A program made the position numbers and the translations under genes. The notes beneath the pieces were generated by a model that was not told where the DNA came from, did no database searches, and saw nothing but the letters and a program-made list of their open reading frames with translations. From Geodermatophilus obscurus DSM 43160 (lineage in GTDB: Bacteria; Actinomycetota; Actinomycetes; Mycobacteriales; Geodermatophilaceae), in the NCBI RefSeq assembly GCF_000025345.1, contig NC_013757.1, positions 2,976,001-3,040,000 on the forward strand: a stretch of DNA of 64,000 nt, read 5' to 3'. This document shows positions 8,641 through 19,332 of the stretch, piece after piece. Position 1 is the first letter of the stretch. Every line of letters starts with the position of its first letter.

Positions 8641-9585
8641 TCACCGGGAACCCGGTCCGTCTCCGGCGAGGATCCGATCGGCGGTCCAGGCCGGGTCCTC
8701 GAGGGCCGGCAGGTGCCCGACCCCCGACCGCGCCTCGAACGTCCAGTCCGGCCGGGTCGCGGCGAGCGCGCGGGCCCGGTCGACCTGCGCCAGCGGGTCG
8801 TCGGCTCCGTGCAGCCACAGCGTCGGGACGGCGACGCCGGCGAGCGTCCGCCGCCAGGCGCGCGGCCGGGCGAGGAGGGCCATGGTGCCCAGCAGAGCCG
8901 CCCACTGCTCGGCCTGACCGGCGGCGGCGTCGGTACGGGCGGCCCGTTCGCGGGTCTGGGCGACGGCGGCCGCGATGCCGTCGGCGGGGATCCGGTGCAG
9001 GTGCGGGGTCGCCTGGCGCAGCTGCCGGTCGACCACCTGCTCGGACGGCAGCGCGGCCAGCTGCCGGGCGACCGCGCCGGCCACGCCGGGCAGCCGGAGG
9101 AACGCCAGCTTCGCCGCGATGGCCAGGTCTAGCCGGCCGGCCGTGCCCGGCACCGGTGGGCTGAGCAGCACCAGCCGGCGGATCGTCTCCGGTGCTGCGG
9201 CCGCCTGCAGGACGGCCAGGACGCCGCCCATCGAGTGCCCGAGCAGGACCACCGGCTCCCCGACGACCTCGCGGACGAACCGGTCGAGGAGCCGGCGGTC
9301 CGCGGTCACCGCATCGGGGCGGGAGCCGGTGGGCACCCCGCTGCCGCCGTGGCCGAACAGGTCGACGGCGAGGACCCGGTGGCTGCCCGAGAGGAACGGG
9401 GCGAGCAGCCCCCAGTTGAGAGCCGAGCCGCCCAGGCCGTGCACGCAGAGCACGGCCGGCGCGCCGGCCGGACCGCCCAGGTCGAGATGACGGACGGGAC
9501 CGTCGAGGTCGGTGGTCGCGAAGACGGCGCCGGGTGGCCACGCCACCGGGGTCCCGGGGCTGGTGAGGGCGGGCGGCAGGGACAC
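8641..9585 (-). CDS. Alpha/beta-fold hydrolase
   Basis: A 314-residue hydrolase. The oxyanion-loop segment VLCVHGLGGSALNW comes first, then the strand LAVDLFGHGGSG, the nucleophile elbow LLGHSMGG, an acid in LWLHGADDPL and the catalytic histidine in VGHLPALEDP. The order and spacing fit the esterase/epoxide hydrolase/haloperoxidase group. The GTG start (VSLPPALTSP) is chosen for its GAGGAG site; a longer ATG form adds a Pro/Arg-rich stretch without homology. It is followed by nothing on its strand. The substrate cannot be told from sequence. Confidence 0.85.
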   Translation of the reverse strand: MSLPPALTSPGTPVAWPPGAVFATTDLDGPVRHLDLGGPAGAPAVLCVHGLGGSALNWGLLAPFLSGSHRVLAVDLFGHGGSGVPTGSRPDAVTADRRLLDRFVREVVGEPVVLLGHSMGGVLAVLQAAAAPETIRRLVLLSPPVPGTAGRLDLAIAAKLAFLRLPGVAGAVARQLAALPSEQVVDRQLRQATPHLHRIPADGIAAAVAQTRERAARTDAAAGQAEQWAALLGTMALLARPRAWRRTLAGVAVPTLWLHGADDPLAQVDRARALAATRPDWTFEARSGVGHLPALEDPAWTADRILAGDGPGSR

Positions 9586-9676
9586 GGGAGGCTCCTCGGG
9601 ATCAGGTGCCCGGAACGCTCCCCGTCCCCGGGGTGGTCGCGCACCACCCCGCTCGCCGGACCACCCCGGGTGGGGC

Positions 9677-11977
9677 TCAGCAGAGCCCCAGGGCGCGTCC
9701 TCGCTCGACGGCCTCGCGCCGGGATCCGACATCGAGCTTGCGGTACAGGCTCCGGGTGTAGCTCTTCACGGTGTTGATCGACAGGTGCAGCGCCGCGCCC
9801 ACCTCCCGCTGGCTGAGCGGGCCGCGCAGCGCCCGGAGAACCGAGACCTCCCGTTCGGTGAGCGGTTCCAGCAGTGCCGGCCGCACCCGCGTGGCGGCGC
9901 GCCGGCCGGCCCGCAACTCCACGGCGGCGATCTGCCGGTCGAGGATCGGGGAGGGCGGCGCGCTCAGCCGCGCCTCACGGGCCCGGTCGAGGAACTCCAG
10001 CGCAGCCGTCGGGTCGCCGGCTGCCAGGGCGGTCTCCGCCGCGCTCACCAGCACGAGCACGGCGACCGCGGGGTGCGCCTGGACCTCGACCAGGACGGCG
10101 GCACGGTCCGAGTGCGCGCGTGCGGACCCGAGCCGGCCGGCGCGCCGGTCGAGCACCCCGGCCGCGGCGTGCAGCAGTGCCAGCGCTGCTGCAGCGGCGT
10201 CCCCCAGGTGCGCCTCCAGGGCCGCGGCGTCCGCCCGGGTCGACCGCAACAGCCGCTCGGCGCGCGCGTCGCGGTCGGGATCGGGGTCGTCGTCGCCGGG
10301 CTGCACCAGGCACCAGGCGAGGAGCCCGGCCACCTCCAGGTGGGAGAAGACCGGCAGGGCGGATGCGGCCGGGGCCTGCCAGGCAGCGTCGAGTGCGGCC
10401 AGCGCCTCCGCCTCCCGTCCGGCGGTGAGCAGCGCGCCCCCGAGGGCGACCCGGGCGACGACCCAGCCGGGCAGCTCCGGATCGGTCTCGGCGGCCACCG
10501 CCTCGTGCGCGGCGGCCAGCGCGACCTCCGGGGAGGCCTCGGCCGTCGTCCCGTAGACCGCGCGCAGGGCGGCGATCGCCCCCACGGCGCCGGCGAAGCC
10601 GGGGAAGCCGGCGCCGGGGCGACCCGCGCGGGCCTGCGCGGCGGCCCGGTCGAGCAGCGCGGGCACCCGGTCCAGCCGGCCGGTGACCCCGGCAGCCCAG
10701 GCGAGCGACAGCAGCAGCGGGACCGAGTCGGCGACCACGGCCGGGTCGAGCCGGTTGCCGAGCTCGGCGAACACGCCGACGCGCGCCGTGGCGAGGAACG
10801 TCCCGGTGCTCCGTACCAGCCAGTCGGCGGCCCCGGCGGAGTCGCCGGCGCCGAGCCGGGCGCGGATCGCCTCCTCGACCAGGCCCTGCTCCCAGAACCA
10901 CACGGCAGCCCGCCGCTGTACCTCGGCGACGCCCGCAGGGTCGTCCAGCTCACGTCGCAGCGCCGCCCGGAACAGCGGGTGCACGCGGTACCAGCGCCCG
11001 TCGCCGTCCACCGCGGTGACGAAGACGCCGTCCCGCTCCAGACCGGCCAGGACCGCGCCGGAGTCGGCACGGCCGAGCACCGCGTCGCAGAGCGGGCCGC
11101 ACAGCCGGTCGAGCGGGGCACTGCGCAGCAGCAGCTCGCGCCGGTCCGGCGTCTGGCCCGCGAGCACCTCGGCGAGCAGGAAGTCCACAGCGGAACGCAG
11201 GCCGGGCGGGCCGTGCGGTACCGCCCGGCCGTGGGCACGGTCGCGCAGCGTGAGGGCGCCGAGGACGAGCCCGGCCGCCCAGCCCTCGGTGCGGGCGAGC
11301 AGCCCGGCCAGCGCTGCCGGCTCGGGCCCGGGGTCGTCGGGACCGCCGTGGACCACCGAGGTCAGCAGGGCGCGGGCTTCCTGCACGGTGAAGCGCAGGT
11401 CGGCGGCGACCAGCTCGGTCAGCCGGCCGCGGGCCCGCAGCCGGGCGAGGCCGATTGGGGGCTCCGTGCGGCTGGCGAGGACCACGCGCAGGGCGGGGGG
11501 CAGGTGGTCCAGGAGGAACTCCAGCCCCTCGGTGACCCGCGCGTCGGTGACCTCGTGCAGGTCGTCGAGGACGAGCACGGTGGGTTCGTCGCGAGCCGCG
11601 AAGCCGTTGAGCAGCTCGGGGACGGCGACGTCGAGCGGGTCGACCGAGGGCACGGTGAGCGCGCGGAGGGCCGGGCCGGCCACGTCCGGGGTGGAGCCGG
11701 CCAGGGCGGTGGCCACGTACGTCCAGAACCGCGCCGGATCGTCCTCGCTGCTCCCGAGGGTGACCCACGCGACCGGCATCCCGGCGTGCCGGGCCCAGGC
11801 GGCGAGCAACGTCGACTTGCCGTACCCGGCACCCGCCGCGACCACGGTCACCGGTGTCCTGCGGACGGCGTCGAGCCGGTGCTGCAGGCGGGGGCGGGGA
11901 ACGAGCGACGGGGGTACCTGCGGCACGGTGAGCTTGCCGGCCAGCAGCGGACCGCCTGCGCCCGTCGGCCCCGACAC
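9677..11977 (-). CDS. MalT-like LuxR-family regulator (LAL/STAND type)
   Basis: A 766-residue regulator. A Walker A motif GAGYGKST lies at residues 49-56 and a Walker B-like VLVLDDLHEV at about 135. The long middle is alanine/leucine-rich helical repeats of the tetratricopeptide kind found in MalT. The last 60 residues are a LuxR helix-turn-helix (LTEREVSVLRALRGPLSQRE, then INTVKSYTRSLYRKL). Such ATPases oligomerise on binding a ligand and activate transcription. The GTG start has GGGAGGAG upstream. It is the gene before the hydrolase on the same strand (91-base gap), which may be a target. Confidence 0.9.
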   Translation of the reverse strand: MSGPTGAGGPLLAGKLTVPQVPPSLVPRPRLQHRLDAVRRTPVTVVAAGAGYGKSTLLAAWARHAGMPVAWVTLGSSEDDPARFWTYVATALAGSTPDVAGPALRALTVPSVDPLDVAVPELLNGFAARDEPTVLVLDDLHEVTDARVTEGLEFLLDHLPPALRVVLASRTEPPIGLARLRARGRLTELVAADLRFTVQEARALLTSVVHGGPDDPGPEPAALAGLLARTEGWAAGLVLGALTLRDRAHGRAVPHGPPGLRSAVDFLLAEVLAGQTPDRRELLLRSAPLDRLCGPLCDAVLGRADSGAVLAGLERDGVFVTAVDGDGRWYRVHPLFRAALRRELDDPAGVAEVQRRAAVWFWEQGLVEEAIRARLGAGDSAGAADWLVRSTGTFLATARVGVFAELGNRLDPAVVADSVPLLLSLAWAAGVTGRLDRVPALLDRAAAQARAGRPGAGFPGFAGAVGAIAALRAVYGTTAEASPEVALAAAHEAVAAETDPELPGWVVARVALGGALLTAGREAEALAALDAAWQAPAASALPVFSHLEVAGLLAWCLVQPGDDDPDPDRDARAERLLRSTRADAAALEAHLGDAAAAALALLHAAAGVLDRRAGRLGSARAHSDRAAVLVEVQAHPAVAVLVLVSAAETALAAGDPTAALEFLDRAREARLSAPPSPILDRQIAAVELRAGRRAATRVRPALLEPLTEREVSVLRALRGPLSQREVGAALHLSINTVKSYTRSLYRKLDVGSRREAVERGRALGLC

Positions 11978-12268
11978 GACTACTCCTCCCCGGGCCCGCG
12001 CGTGCCGCCCTCCGCAGGAGGTGTACCGGCGCGGGCGCCCGCCGTCCATGCTGTGCACCTCGTCGTCCGGACGAGCCCCGCCACGGCCGGCCCGGTCCCC
12101 ACCGGAGCGGGCCTGCGACCAGCCGGACCCGGGCTGCACCACTGCACACCCGCGCCTGCTTCCTGTCGTACCCCCCGGCCATGCTGTGCCTGTCCGGATC
12201 GCACCGCCGGTGTCGCCATCGCGAACGTGGCCACCGCACCGGCGGGTCCGGGAGGAGGTGAGGACGAG

Positions 12269-12523
12269 ATGAGGACGTACGACCCCGCGGACCACATCGT
12301 CTACGTCCACCTGGCGCAGCACCCCGCCGCTCCCCCGGCGTCGACGCCCGCCCACGACGAGTGCCACCGGCTGGCTGCCGGTCACGCGAAGACGTTGCTC
12401 CACGCCGGGCTCGGTGGACCGCGCGCGGCCGGTGCCCGTCCGGCGCTCGTCGTCCTCCCCGGGGGCTCCGCACCGGCCGACGGTCCCGTGCCGGCCCCGC
12501 CGGCGCTGCGCCTGGCCCGGTAG
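12269..12523 (+). CDS. Hypothetical protein (84 aa)
   Basis: A small frame with a strong GGAGGAGGTGAGG ribosome site before the ATG. The product begins MRTYDPADHIVYVHLAQHPA and contains DECHRLAAGHAKTLL, a plausible helix, followed by a Pro/Ala-rich tail. It is divergent from the MalT-like gene with about 290 bases between them. I do not recognise the family. Confidence 0.45.
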   Translation: MRTYDPADHIVYVHLAQHPAAPPASTPAHDECHRLAAGHAKTLLHAGLGGPRAAGARPALVVLPGGSAPADGPVPAPPALRLAR

Positions 12524-12759
12524 CCGATCCGCGCGTGGTGCCGCGGGTCTCGCGGGATCTGCTCGACCGGAGCCGTCGGCGTCCCGATCGGAAGCCGGCA
12601 CCCGGACCGCCGCCGGAGCACCGGTGCGCAGTCGGACCGAACGCTGGACCCCGCCACGGACGAGGGGCCACTCGACCACCGAGCCCGCCACCGGAGTCGG
12701 ACGCGTGTCCACCCGGGGCGGCCCCGGACACCCCGAAGAGCTCTGCGGCGTCGAGTCCG

Positions 12760-13128
12760 TCACACCGTCCGCGGAGCCCGCCGGCACGATCCCGACGACG
12801 GGTGCCCCGCGCCGTCGGGGGGGACGCCCCGGGACGCCGTCGGTGCCGACGGCGGAAGGACCCCGTCCAGCAGCGGCCAGTAGCGCCACAGCAGCCACCG
12901 GGGCGCGGTGGCGACGGCGATGGCCAGGCCGGCGAGCGGGGCTCCACAGACGACCAGCAGGACGGCGAGGCAGCCGCCGGCGACGACCGTGGCGAGGAGG
13001 CCCGCCGGCGCCGCGGAGCGTGGCCGCCGGGCCCTCGGGTCGAGGACCGGACGAGTGGGCTCCTGGACCTCCTCCGCACAGCGACGCCGGATCTCGTCCC
13101 AGGCCCGCTGTTCGTCAGGACTGAGCAC
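12760..13128 (-). CDS. DUF3040-family membrane protein
   Basis: A 122-residue protein beginning MLSPDEQRAWDEIRRRCAEE, the DUF3040 N-terminal signature, followed by two closely spaced hydrophobic segments (LLATVVAGGCLAVLLVVCGA and LAGLAIAVATAPRWLLW). These small membrane proteins are common in actinobacteria and their function is unknown. The C-terminal 30 residues are Pro/Ser-rich. The similar gene at 14764 is on the opposite strand with the PucR regulator between them. Confidence 0.75.
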   Translation of the reverse strand: MLSPDEQRAWDEIRRRCAEEVQEPTRPVLDPRARRPRSAAPAGLLATVVAGGCLAVLLVVCGAPLAGLAIAVATAPRWLLWRYWPLLDGVLPPSAPTASRGVPPDGAGHPSSGSCRRAPRTV

Positions 13129-13401
13129 CGTCCACCTCCTGCGGGAGCACCGTGCACCTGCTGCTGGCTCCAGCCTGCCCGGGTCCGGGCGGGTGCACGA
13201 GGGGCTCCGCCGGTCAGGCTCGGCACTCGGTCGTTGCCGGGGGTCGGCAACCGCGGGCGGCGGCAGGGCGGTCGTCGCCCCAGCGAGCCGACGAGGCCAG
13301 CGCGGGGGCGCCGGGTGGCCGGGCGGGCGCCGTCCGGTGCGGTCGCGGCCAGAGACCCGCGGCGCCGCGTCTGCCGGGGAGCGGGACGGCGCGACCGGCG
13401 G

Positions 13402-14625
13402 TCAGGGGTCGACGGGCAGTGGCCGGGCCGGCCACTCGAGGAGTCGGGCGCCGAGGACGGCCGCGTGCAGCGAGAACCGCTGGTCGGGCCGGGAGACGCT
13501 ATACCCGGTCAGCTGGGAGACCCGGGCCAGCCGGTAGGTCACGGTGCGGACGGAGACGTGCAGGCGCCGCGCGGCCTCGGTCGCGACGTCACCGGCGTCG
13601 AAGTACGCCAGCAGGGTCTCCAGCAGCACCTCGGCGCCGCTGCGGCTGTGCTGCAGCGGGCCCAGGACTTCGTGCACCAGGTCGACGATGGCCGACTGGT
13701 CGCGGCCCAGCACCCGGTGGACCAGCAGGTCGCGGGCGTGCACCACCTCGGCGCCGAGGTCGAGCCGGTCGGCGATGACCAGCGCCTCGCGCGCCTCCTC
13801 GTAGGAGCGGGCGACGCCGTAGGCGCCGGGGAAGGCGCGCCCGGGCGCCACCCGCCAGCGCCGGCCGTCGTCGATCCGGCCGAGCTCGGCGTGGAGGACC
13901 GAGCCGAGGTCCTCGGTGCGCGCGGTCGGGGCCGCCGTCGCGGCGGGCACGACGACGACCACGCGGCCGTCCTTCGTGGCGACCAGCACGTCCCGGTCAC
14001 CGAACCGGCCGACGACGACCCGCTCCACCGCGGTGGCGGCCCGTTCGACGTTGGCGTCGGCGTCACGCGGGGCGGCGAGGGCCACGTGGTGGGACTTGCC
14101 GAGGTCGAGGCCGAACGGCTCGGCGCGCTCGACCATCCGGGCGACATCGGCGTCCCCACGGAGCAGGTCGTCGACGAATTCCGCCCGCAGCGCCTCCTCG
14201 TGGCGGATCATCTGCCGCCGCTCGGACTGGTGACCGTCGACGAGCACGCCGATGGCGTCGTCGAGCACCCGCAGCACCGCCTCGGCGGCACTGCGCACCT
14301 TCTCCGGATCACTGGAGCGCGCCACGACCGGCAGCTGCCGCCACAGCCGCCACGACGCGGACAGGTACAGGTCGACGGCGCCGCGGGCGCCGACTCCCTG
14401 CGCAGCCGCCCGGCGCCCGAGCTCGCGGACCGCGTCGAGCTCCCACGAGTCGGGACGGCGCCCGTCGATGGCGGCGTCGGCCAGCATCGGCAGGTACCCG
14501 CCGAGCAGCTCGACCGGCGCCTGGCAGGCGGACGCCGCCGACGTCGCGACCGTCGTCAGCCAGTCGTCGCCCGCCACCGGTCCGCCGGAGCTCCCAGGCA
14601 CCTCCAGTTGCCGGTTAAGGGTCAT
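13402..14625 (-). CDS. PucR-family transcriptional regulator
   Basis: A 407-residue regulator with a helical N-terminal sensing region, a central GGDEF-like/CdaR portion (DDLLRGDADVARMVERAEPF, then GRVVVVVPAAT) and a C-terminal PucR helix-turn-helix: LLAYFDAGDVATEAARRLHV, then RTVTYRLARVSQLTGY. PucR proteins often control purine or other nitrogen-compound catabolism. The ATG at 14625 has a GAGGAGGGG site. Its neighbours are two DUF3040 genes, which give no clue to a target. It lies 1.2 kb upstream of the PEP synthase end and need not be part of the catabolic island. Confidence 0.88.
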   Translation of the reverse strand: MTLNRQLEVPGSSGGPVAGDDWLTTVATSAASACQAPVELLGGYLPMLADAAIDGRRPDSWELDAVRELGRRAAAQGVGARGAVDLYLSASWRLWRQLPVVARSSDPEKVRSAAEAVLRVLDDAIGVLVDGHQSERRQMIRHEEALRAEFVDDLLRGDADVARMVERAEPFGLDLGKSHHVALAAPRDADANVERAATAVERVVVGRFGDRDVLVATKDGRVVVVVPAATAAPTARTEDLGSVLHAELGRIDDGRRWRVAPGRAFPGAYGVARSYEEAREALVIADRLDLGAEVVHARDLLVHRVLGRDQSAIVDLVHEVLGPLQHSRSGAEVLLETLLAYFDAGDVATEAARRLHVSVRTVTYRLARVSQLTGYSVSRPDQRFSLHAAVLGARLLEWPARPLPVDP

Positions 14626-14763
14626 CACCCCTCCTCTACCTGCCCAACCTCTCCACCGCCGTTGCCGACGGTCGGCAAGGCCAGCATGCACCAGCTGACC
14701 GGCGCCGTCCCTGGTGGGGCGCACGTCCCGCCGGGCATGGTGAGGATCAACAGGAGGTGAATC

Positions 14764-15075
14764 ATGCTCAGCAGTTCCGAACAGCGGATCTGGGACGACA
14801 TCGAGCGGTTCTACGCCGCCGAGACCGCGGAGCCCGTCCTGCCCGGCCCGAAGCCGGCGCGCCGGGGCCGGCCCGACGCTGGCGGCGGGGATGACCTGCC
14901 GGCCGCGGTGGTGGCCGGTGTGTGGGGCGCGATCCTGCTGGTCCTCTTCGGCGCCGTGGACGTCGGCCTCGCGATCGGTGCCGCCACCGCGCTGGGCTGG
15001 CTGCTGTGGCGCAGCTGGCCGTCGCTGCGTGGCCCGGCCACCACCTCGGCAGTGCCGGCGAGCCAGACGGAGTGA
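14764..15075 (+). CDS. DUF3040-family membrane protein
   Basis: A 103-residue protein starting MLSSSEQRIWDDIERFYAAE with two hydrophobic stretches (AAVVAGVWGAILLVLFGAV and VGLAIGAATALGWLLW). It has a near-ideal AGGAGGTGA ribosome site. It shares the layout and N-terminal motif of the 12760 protein but not enough sequence to suggest recent duplication. Function unknown. Confidence 0.8.
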   Translation: MLSSSEQRIWDDIERFYAAETAEPVLPGPKPARRGRPDAGGGDDLPAAVVAGVWGAILLVLFGAVDVGLAIGAATALGWLLWRSWPSLRGPATTSAVPASQTE

Positions 15076-15362
15076 GGACTGCGCCATACCGGGCGGACGA
15101 CCGGAACGCTGCGGCTTTCGCTGACCTCGGTGGACGAGTCGATCCCCCTGGTGGAGCGGCATGGTGCCGCTCACGTCGTCCGGCCGGTCCTCGGGCGTCG
15201 GCGGATCGTCGCGAACACGCAGGCCGCGCCGCCGTCGCGACCGGGATCGTCAACCGCCGTGCTGCTCGACAGCTCGATGCCCGTATCCTGCTGGATGCCG
15301 TGAGCGGCACCGGCTCGCCTCCAGCCGAAGGCCTACGTCACCGTGGTCCGGGGCCGCGGTGA

Positions 15363-15520
15363 CGTCCCGTCCAGCCGACCGGCATTCCCGCCGCCCAGGG
15401 CGGGGGCAAGGACACCGCTGGCATCGAATTCCCGGCGCACCATGTGGAGCTGATCCACCACCCGCAGCAGTGGGCAGCGGTGGCCGACGACGTCGAGCGG
15501 CTGCTCGGTCTCGTGCGCGC
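15363..15520 (+). pseudogene. Possible hydrolase C-terminal relic
   Basis: About 50 codons end in HHVELIHHPQQWAAVADDVE, which resembles the C-terminal catalytic-histidine region of some alpha/beta hydrolases or lipases. There is no upstream domain: a stop lies just before, and the frame drifts after. The remaining bases from 15076 to 15826 contain no gene that I can support. Confidence 0.3.
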
Positions 15521-15826
15521 TCGATCAACTGCTGGTGCTGGGCCGATCACCGCGGACCGGTGGCCGGCCGGTACAGCGCGAACAGGCTCTCCCGGACCCG
15601 GTCTCGACTGCTGCGCCGAGCCCGAGCGGTCGAGACACGCCTGAAACCCGCAGATCTGCGCGGCGTGTCCGCCGCGGTTCGTCGAAGTGCGTCCGTGCAG
15701 GTCGGCTGGCACACGGAACGACCACGCACCGCAGCGGACGTCTCCGTACGGGGAACGATGGTGGTCAGAATGGCGATCAGCGCCTGGACGTTCCACTGAC
15801 GCGGCCTGTGGGCAGAACGCCACTCC

Positions 15827-18259
15827 TCAGGTCGTTCGGCCGGCCTTGGCCAGGTGGAGCCAGGTGTCGACGACGGTGTCGGGGTTCAGGGACATCGACT
15901 CGATCCCCTGCTGCACGAGCCACTCGGCGAGGTCGGGGTGGTCGCTGGGGCCCTGGCCGCAGATGCCGACGTACTTCCCGCGCTCCAGGCACGCCCTGAT
16001 CGCCATCTCCAGCAGGGCGAGCACCGCCGGGTCTCGCTCGTCGAAACCCCCGGCAACCAGGGCCGAATCGCGGTCGAGCCCCAGCGTCAGCTGCGTCATG
16101 TCGTTGGAGCCGATGGAGAACCCGTCGACGTGGTCGAGGAAGTCCCCGGCCAGCAGCGCGTTGGAGGGCAGCTCGCACATCATCACCACCGACAGGTCGT
16201 TCTCCCCGCGGCGCAGGCCGTGCTCGCCCAGCAGGCGCACCACGCCCTCGATCTCCGCGACCGTCCGGACGAACGGGATCATGATCTTGACGTTGGTCAG
16301 GCCCATCTCGTCGCGGACGTAGCGCAGCGCCTCGCACTCCATGGCGAAGCAGTCGGCGAAGCCGGCCGACAGGTACCGCGACGCCCCGCGGTAGCCGATC
16401 ATCGGGTTCTCCTCGTGCGGCTCGTAGCGCTCGCCGCCGAGCAGGTTGGCGTACTCGTTGGACTTGAAGTCGCTCATCCGCACGATGACCGGCTCGGGCG
16501 CGAATGCCGCCGCGATCATCGAGATCCCCTCGGCGACCCGCTGGACGAAGAAGTCCCGCGCCGAGGGGTAGGCGACGATCCGCTCCTCGACCTGCGCCCG
16601 CAGCGGCGCGTCGAGGTCCTCGAGGTCCAGCAGCGCGCGCGGGTGGATGCCGATCTGCCGGTTGATGACGAACTCCAGCCGGGCCAGCCCGACGCCGGCG
16701 TGCGGCAGCCGGGAGAAGGCGAACGCCTGCTCGGGGGTCCCCACGTTCAACATGATCTTGGTGGGGATCTCCGGCATGGCGTCCAGCGAGGTCTCCGCCA
16801 CCTCGAAGCCCACCTGTCCGGCGTAGACGACGCCGGTGTCGCCCTCGGCGCAGGAGACGGTGACCGGGTCGCCGTCGGACAGCACCCGGGTGGCGGTCCC
16901 GGTGCCGACGACGGCGGGGATGCCCAGCTCGCGGGCGATGATCGCCGCGTGGCAGGTCCGCCCGCCGCGGTTGGTCACGATCGCCGAGGCGCGCTTCATG
17001 ATCGGTTCCCAGTCCGGGTCGGTCATGTCCGCCACCAGCACGTCGCCGGCCGTGAACTGGTCCATCTGGTCGATGTCGGTGAGCACCCGGACCGCACCGG
17101 CGCCGATCTTCTGCCCGATCGCCCGGCCCTCGACCAGGACGTCCCCGGTGCCGGTGAGCGTGTAGCGCTCGGTGGTGTTGCCGGAGCGGGACTGCACGGT
17201 CTCCGGGCGCGCCTGCAGGATCAGGATCTGCCCGGTCAGCCCGTCCTTCCCCCACTCGATGTCCATGGGCCGGCCGTAGTGCTGCTCGATCCGGCAGGCC
17301 TGCCGGGCCAGCTCGGTGACTTCGTCGTCGGTGAGGGACAGCAGCCGGCGCTCGGCGGGGTCGACGTCGACGAACGCGGTGGTCCGGCCGACCTCGGCGG
17401 AGTCGGTGTAGACCATCTTGGTGGCCTTGTCCCCCACGCCCCGCTTGAGGATTGCCGGGCGCCCGGCCCGCAGGGCGGGCTTGTAGACGTAGAACTCGTC
17501 GGGGTTGACCGCGCCCTGCACGACGCCCTCGCCCAGCCCGTAGGCCGACGTCACGAAGACGGCGTCCCGGAAGCCGGACTCGGTGTCCATGGTGAACACC
17601 ACCCCGGAGGCCCCCACGTCGGAGCGCACCATCCGCTGCACGCCCGCCGACAGCGACACCGCCTCGTGGTCGAACCCGTGGTGCACCCGGTAGGCGATCG
17701 CCCGGTCGTTGTAGAGAGAGGCGTAGACCTCCCGGACCGCCTGCAGCACCGCGTCGATGCCCCGCACGTTGAGGAACGTCTCCTGCTGCCCGGCGAAGGA
17801 GGCATCGGGCAGGTCCTCGGCCGTGGCGCTGGAGCGCACCGCGAACGACGCCTCCGGGTCGTCCCCGGCCAACCGGTCGTAGGCCGCCCGGATGTCGGCC
17901 TCCAGGGCCGGCGGGAACGGCTGCTCGACGACCGCCCGGCGGATCTCCCGGCCGGCCGCGGCCAGCGCCCGGACGTCGTCGGTGTCCAGCGCGCGCAGCC
18001 GCTCGGCGATCCGCGCGGCCAGGCCGGTGTCCCCGAGGAAGCGCTGGTAGGCCGCCGCCGTGGTGGCGAAGCCGTCGGGGACGCTGACCCCGGCGTCGGC
18101 CAGGTTCGAGATCATCTCGCCCAGCGAGGCGTTCTTGCCGCCGACCACCTCCAGGTCGCCCAGCCCCAGCTCGGCGAACCAGCGGACGTTGTCGGCGTCG
18201 TCGGCCGCGCCTCCCGCCGTGGTGCTGGTCGGTGCCTCGGGTGCGGTGTCGGTGCTCAT
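15827..18259 (-). CDS. ppsA: Phosphoenolpyruvate synthase (pyruvate, water dikinase)
   Basis: An 810-residue enzyme converting pyruvate, ATP and water to PEP, AMP and phosphate. The N-terminal ATP-grasp region opens with [12 protein letters not shown] and has [20 protein letters not shown]. The central swivelling domain has [21 protein letters not shown], with the phosphohistidine and the regulatory threonine two residues before it. The C-terminal PEP-binding barrel has [17 protein letters not shown] and the catalytic cysteine in [11 protein letters not shown]. Its ATG overlaps the stop of the regulatory protein gene (ATGA). It belongs with the betaine island because the promoter before ppsR carries the shared operator and SdaA supplies pyruvate. 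Confidence 0.95.
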   Translation of the reverse strand: MSTDTAPEAPTSTTAGGAADDADNVRWFAELGLGDLEVVGGKNASLGEMISNLADAGVSVPDGFATTAAAYQRFLGDTGLAARIAERLRALDTDDVRALAAAGREIRRAVVEQPFPPALEADIRAAYDRLAGDDPEASFAVRSSATAEDLPDASFAGQQETFLNVRGIDAVLQAVREVYASLYNDRAIAYRVHHGFDHEAVSLSAGVQRMVRSDVGASGVVFTMDTESGFRDAVFVTSAYGLGEGVVQGAVNPDEFYVYKPALRAGRPAILKRGVGDKATKMVYTDSAEVGRTTAFVDVDPAERRLLSLTDDEVTELARQACRIEQHYGRPMDIEWGKDGLTGQILILQARPETVQSRSGNTTERYTLTGTGDVLVEGRAIGQKIGAGAVRVLTDIDQMDQFTAGDVLVADMTDPDWEPIMKRASAIVTNRGGRTCHAAIIARELGIPAVVGTGTATRVLSDGDPVTVSCAEGDTGVVYAGQVGFEVAETSLDAMPEIPTKIMLNVGTPEQAFAFSRLPHAGVGLARLEFVINRQIGIHPRALLDLEDLDAPLRAQVEERIVAYPSARDFFVQRVAEGISMIAAAFAPEPVIVRMSDFKSNEYANLLGGERYEPHEENPMIGYRGASRYLSAGFADCFAMECEALRYVRDEMGLTNVKIMIPFVRTVAEIEGVVRLLGEHGLRRGENDLSVVMMCELPSNALLAGDFLDHVDGFSIGSNDMTQLTLGLDRDSALVAGGFDERDPAVLALLEMAIRACLERGKYVGICGQGPSDHPDLAEWLVQQGIESMSLNPDTVVDTWLHLAKAGRTT

Positions 18260-19317
18260 GGTCGGGTGGTCCCATCTCGCCGGAGGTCGTGGCCGGGCTG
18301 CGCGCGGTCGCCGGAGCGGGGCCGTTGCCGGGCCAGGGTCTGGATCACCACGGTGGCGATCTCCTCGACGGAGGCCGCCGAGGTGTCCACCGTGGGTAGC
18401 TGGTGCCTGTCGTAGATCGCCGTCGCCCGCCGCAGCTCGAAGCGGCACTGCTCCTCCGAGGCGTACCGGGAATCCGGGCGGCGCTCCTGGCGCACGCGGC
18501 TGAGCCGAACCACGGTGGTGGTCAGCCCGAAGCAGCGGTCCGCGAGGTCCCGGACCGGGCGGGGCAGGTCGGTGGTCTCCAGGTCCTCGTCGACCAACGG
18601 GTAGTTGGCGACGAACAGGCCGTGCTGCAGGGCCAGATACATCGCCGTCGGGGTCTTCCCGCACCGCGACGGCGCCAGCAGCACCACGTCGGCCCGGTCC
18701 AGCCCCCGGGAGCCCAGGCCGTCGTCGTGCTCGATGGCGAACTCGATCGCCGCCATCCGGTCGTTGTAGCGCCGCACGTCGCCGACCCCGTGCAGCCGCC
18801 GCGCCTCACGCAGGCCGCGGGCCCCCAACTGCTCCTCCACCCGGCTCATGTGCAGCCCGAAGAAGTCGATGATCGGGGCCTTCGTCTTCAGCAGCTCCTC
18901 GCGCACCTCGTCCACGGCCGCGGTGGTGAACACCAGCGGGGGCACCGGGCCCGCCATCGCCGCGTCGAGCTGCGCCACCACCTCCCGGGCCTGCTCCACC
19001 GTCGAGATGAACGGGATCAACGTGCGCTCGAAGCGCACGTCAGGGAACTGGATGAGCAGTGCGTTGCCCATCGTCTCGGCGCTGATCCCGGTGCTGTCGG
19101 ACAGGAAGAAGACCGGGACGACCGCCTGCGCATGGCGGTCCGGGTGAGACGCCGGGTCCGAACCGGGCGACGGCGACCACGGCACCGGCGGACTCCCCTC
19201 TGGCGTGCGTCGGCTCGCGCCGGTGGCTGCGTGCTCGAGGAGCGGCGAGAGCGGAGCCTTCCAGCCACGAGCACGCGATAAGCCGCCGTGCTCGCGCAGC
19301 GAATCGCTTGCCGCCAT
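18256..19317 (-). CDS. ppsR: PEP synthase regulatory protein (DUF299 kinase/pyrophosphorylase)
   Basis: A 353-residue protein of the DUF299 family. These proteins inactivate PEP synthase by ADP-dependent phosphorylation of the threonine next to the catalytic histidine, and reactivate it by phosphate-dependent removal. Hallmarks are [16 protein letters not shown], the nucleotide-binding loop [15 protein letters not shown] and KAPIIDFFG. The family usually starts near VVPVFFLSD, so about 65 N-terminal residues are extra; the ATG at 19317 is kept because the predicted transcription start is only about 30 bases upstream. It is translationally coupled to ppsA, the expected partner. Confidence 0.92.
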   Translation of the reverse strand: MAASDSLREHGGLSRARGWKAPLSPLLEHAATGASRRTPEGSPPVPWSPSPGSDPASHPDRHAQAVVPVFFLSDSTGISAETMGNALLIQFPDVRFERTLIPFISTVEQAREVVAQLDAAMAGPVPPLVFTTAAVDEVREELLKTKAPIIDFFGLHMSRVEEQLGARGLREARRLHGVGDVRRYNDRMAAIEFAIEHDDGLGSRGLDRADVVLLAPSRCGKTPTAMYLALQHGLFVANYPLVDEDLETTDLPRPVRDLADRCFGLTTTVVRLSRVRQERRPDSRYASEEQCRFELRRATAIYDRHQLPTVDTSAASVEEIATVVIQTLARQRPRSGDRAQPGHDLRRDGTTRP

Positions 19318-19332
19318 GACCGACCTTCAGGC

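Noticed and set aside
15854-18415. Long plus-strand reading frame opposite ppsA (over 800 codons), and similar ones opposite glyA and the sox genes
   Set aside because: They are antisense to genes with clear domains, have low-complexity Arg/Gly/Pro translations and follow from the high third-position GC of the real gene.
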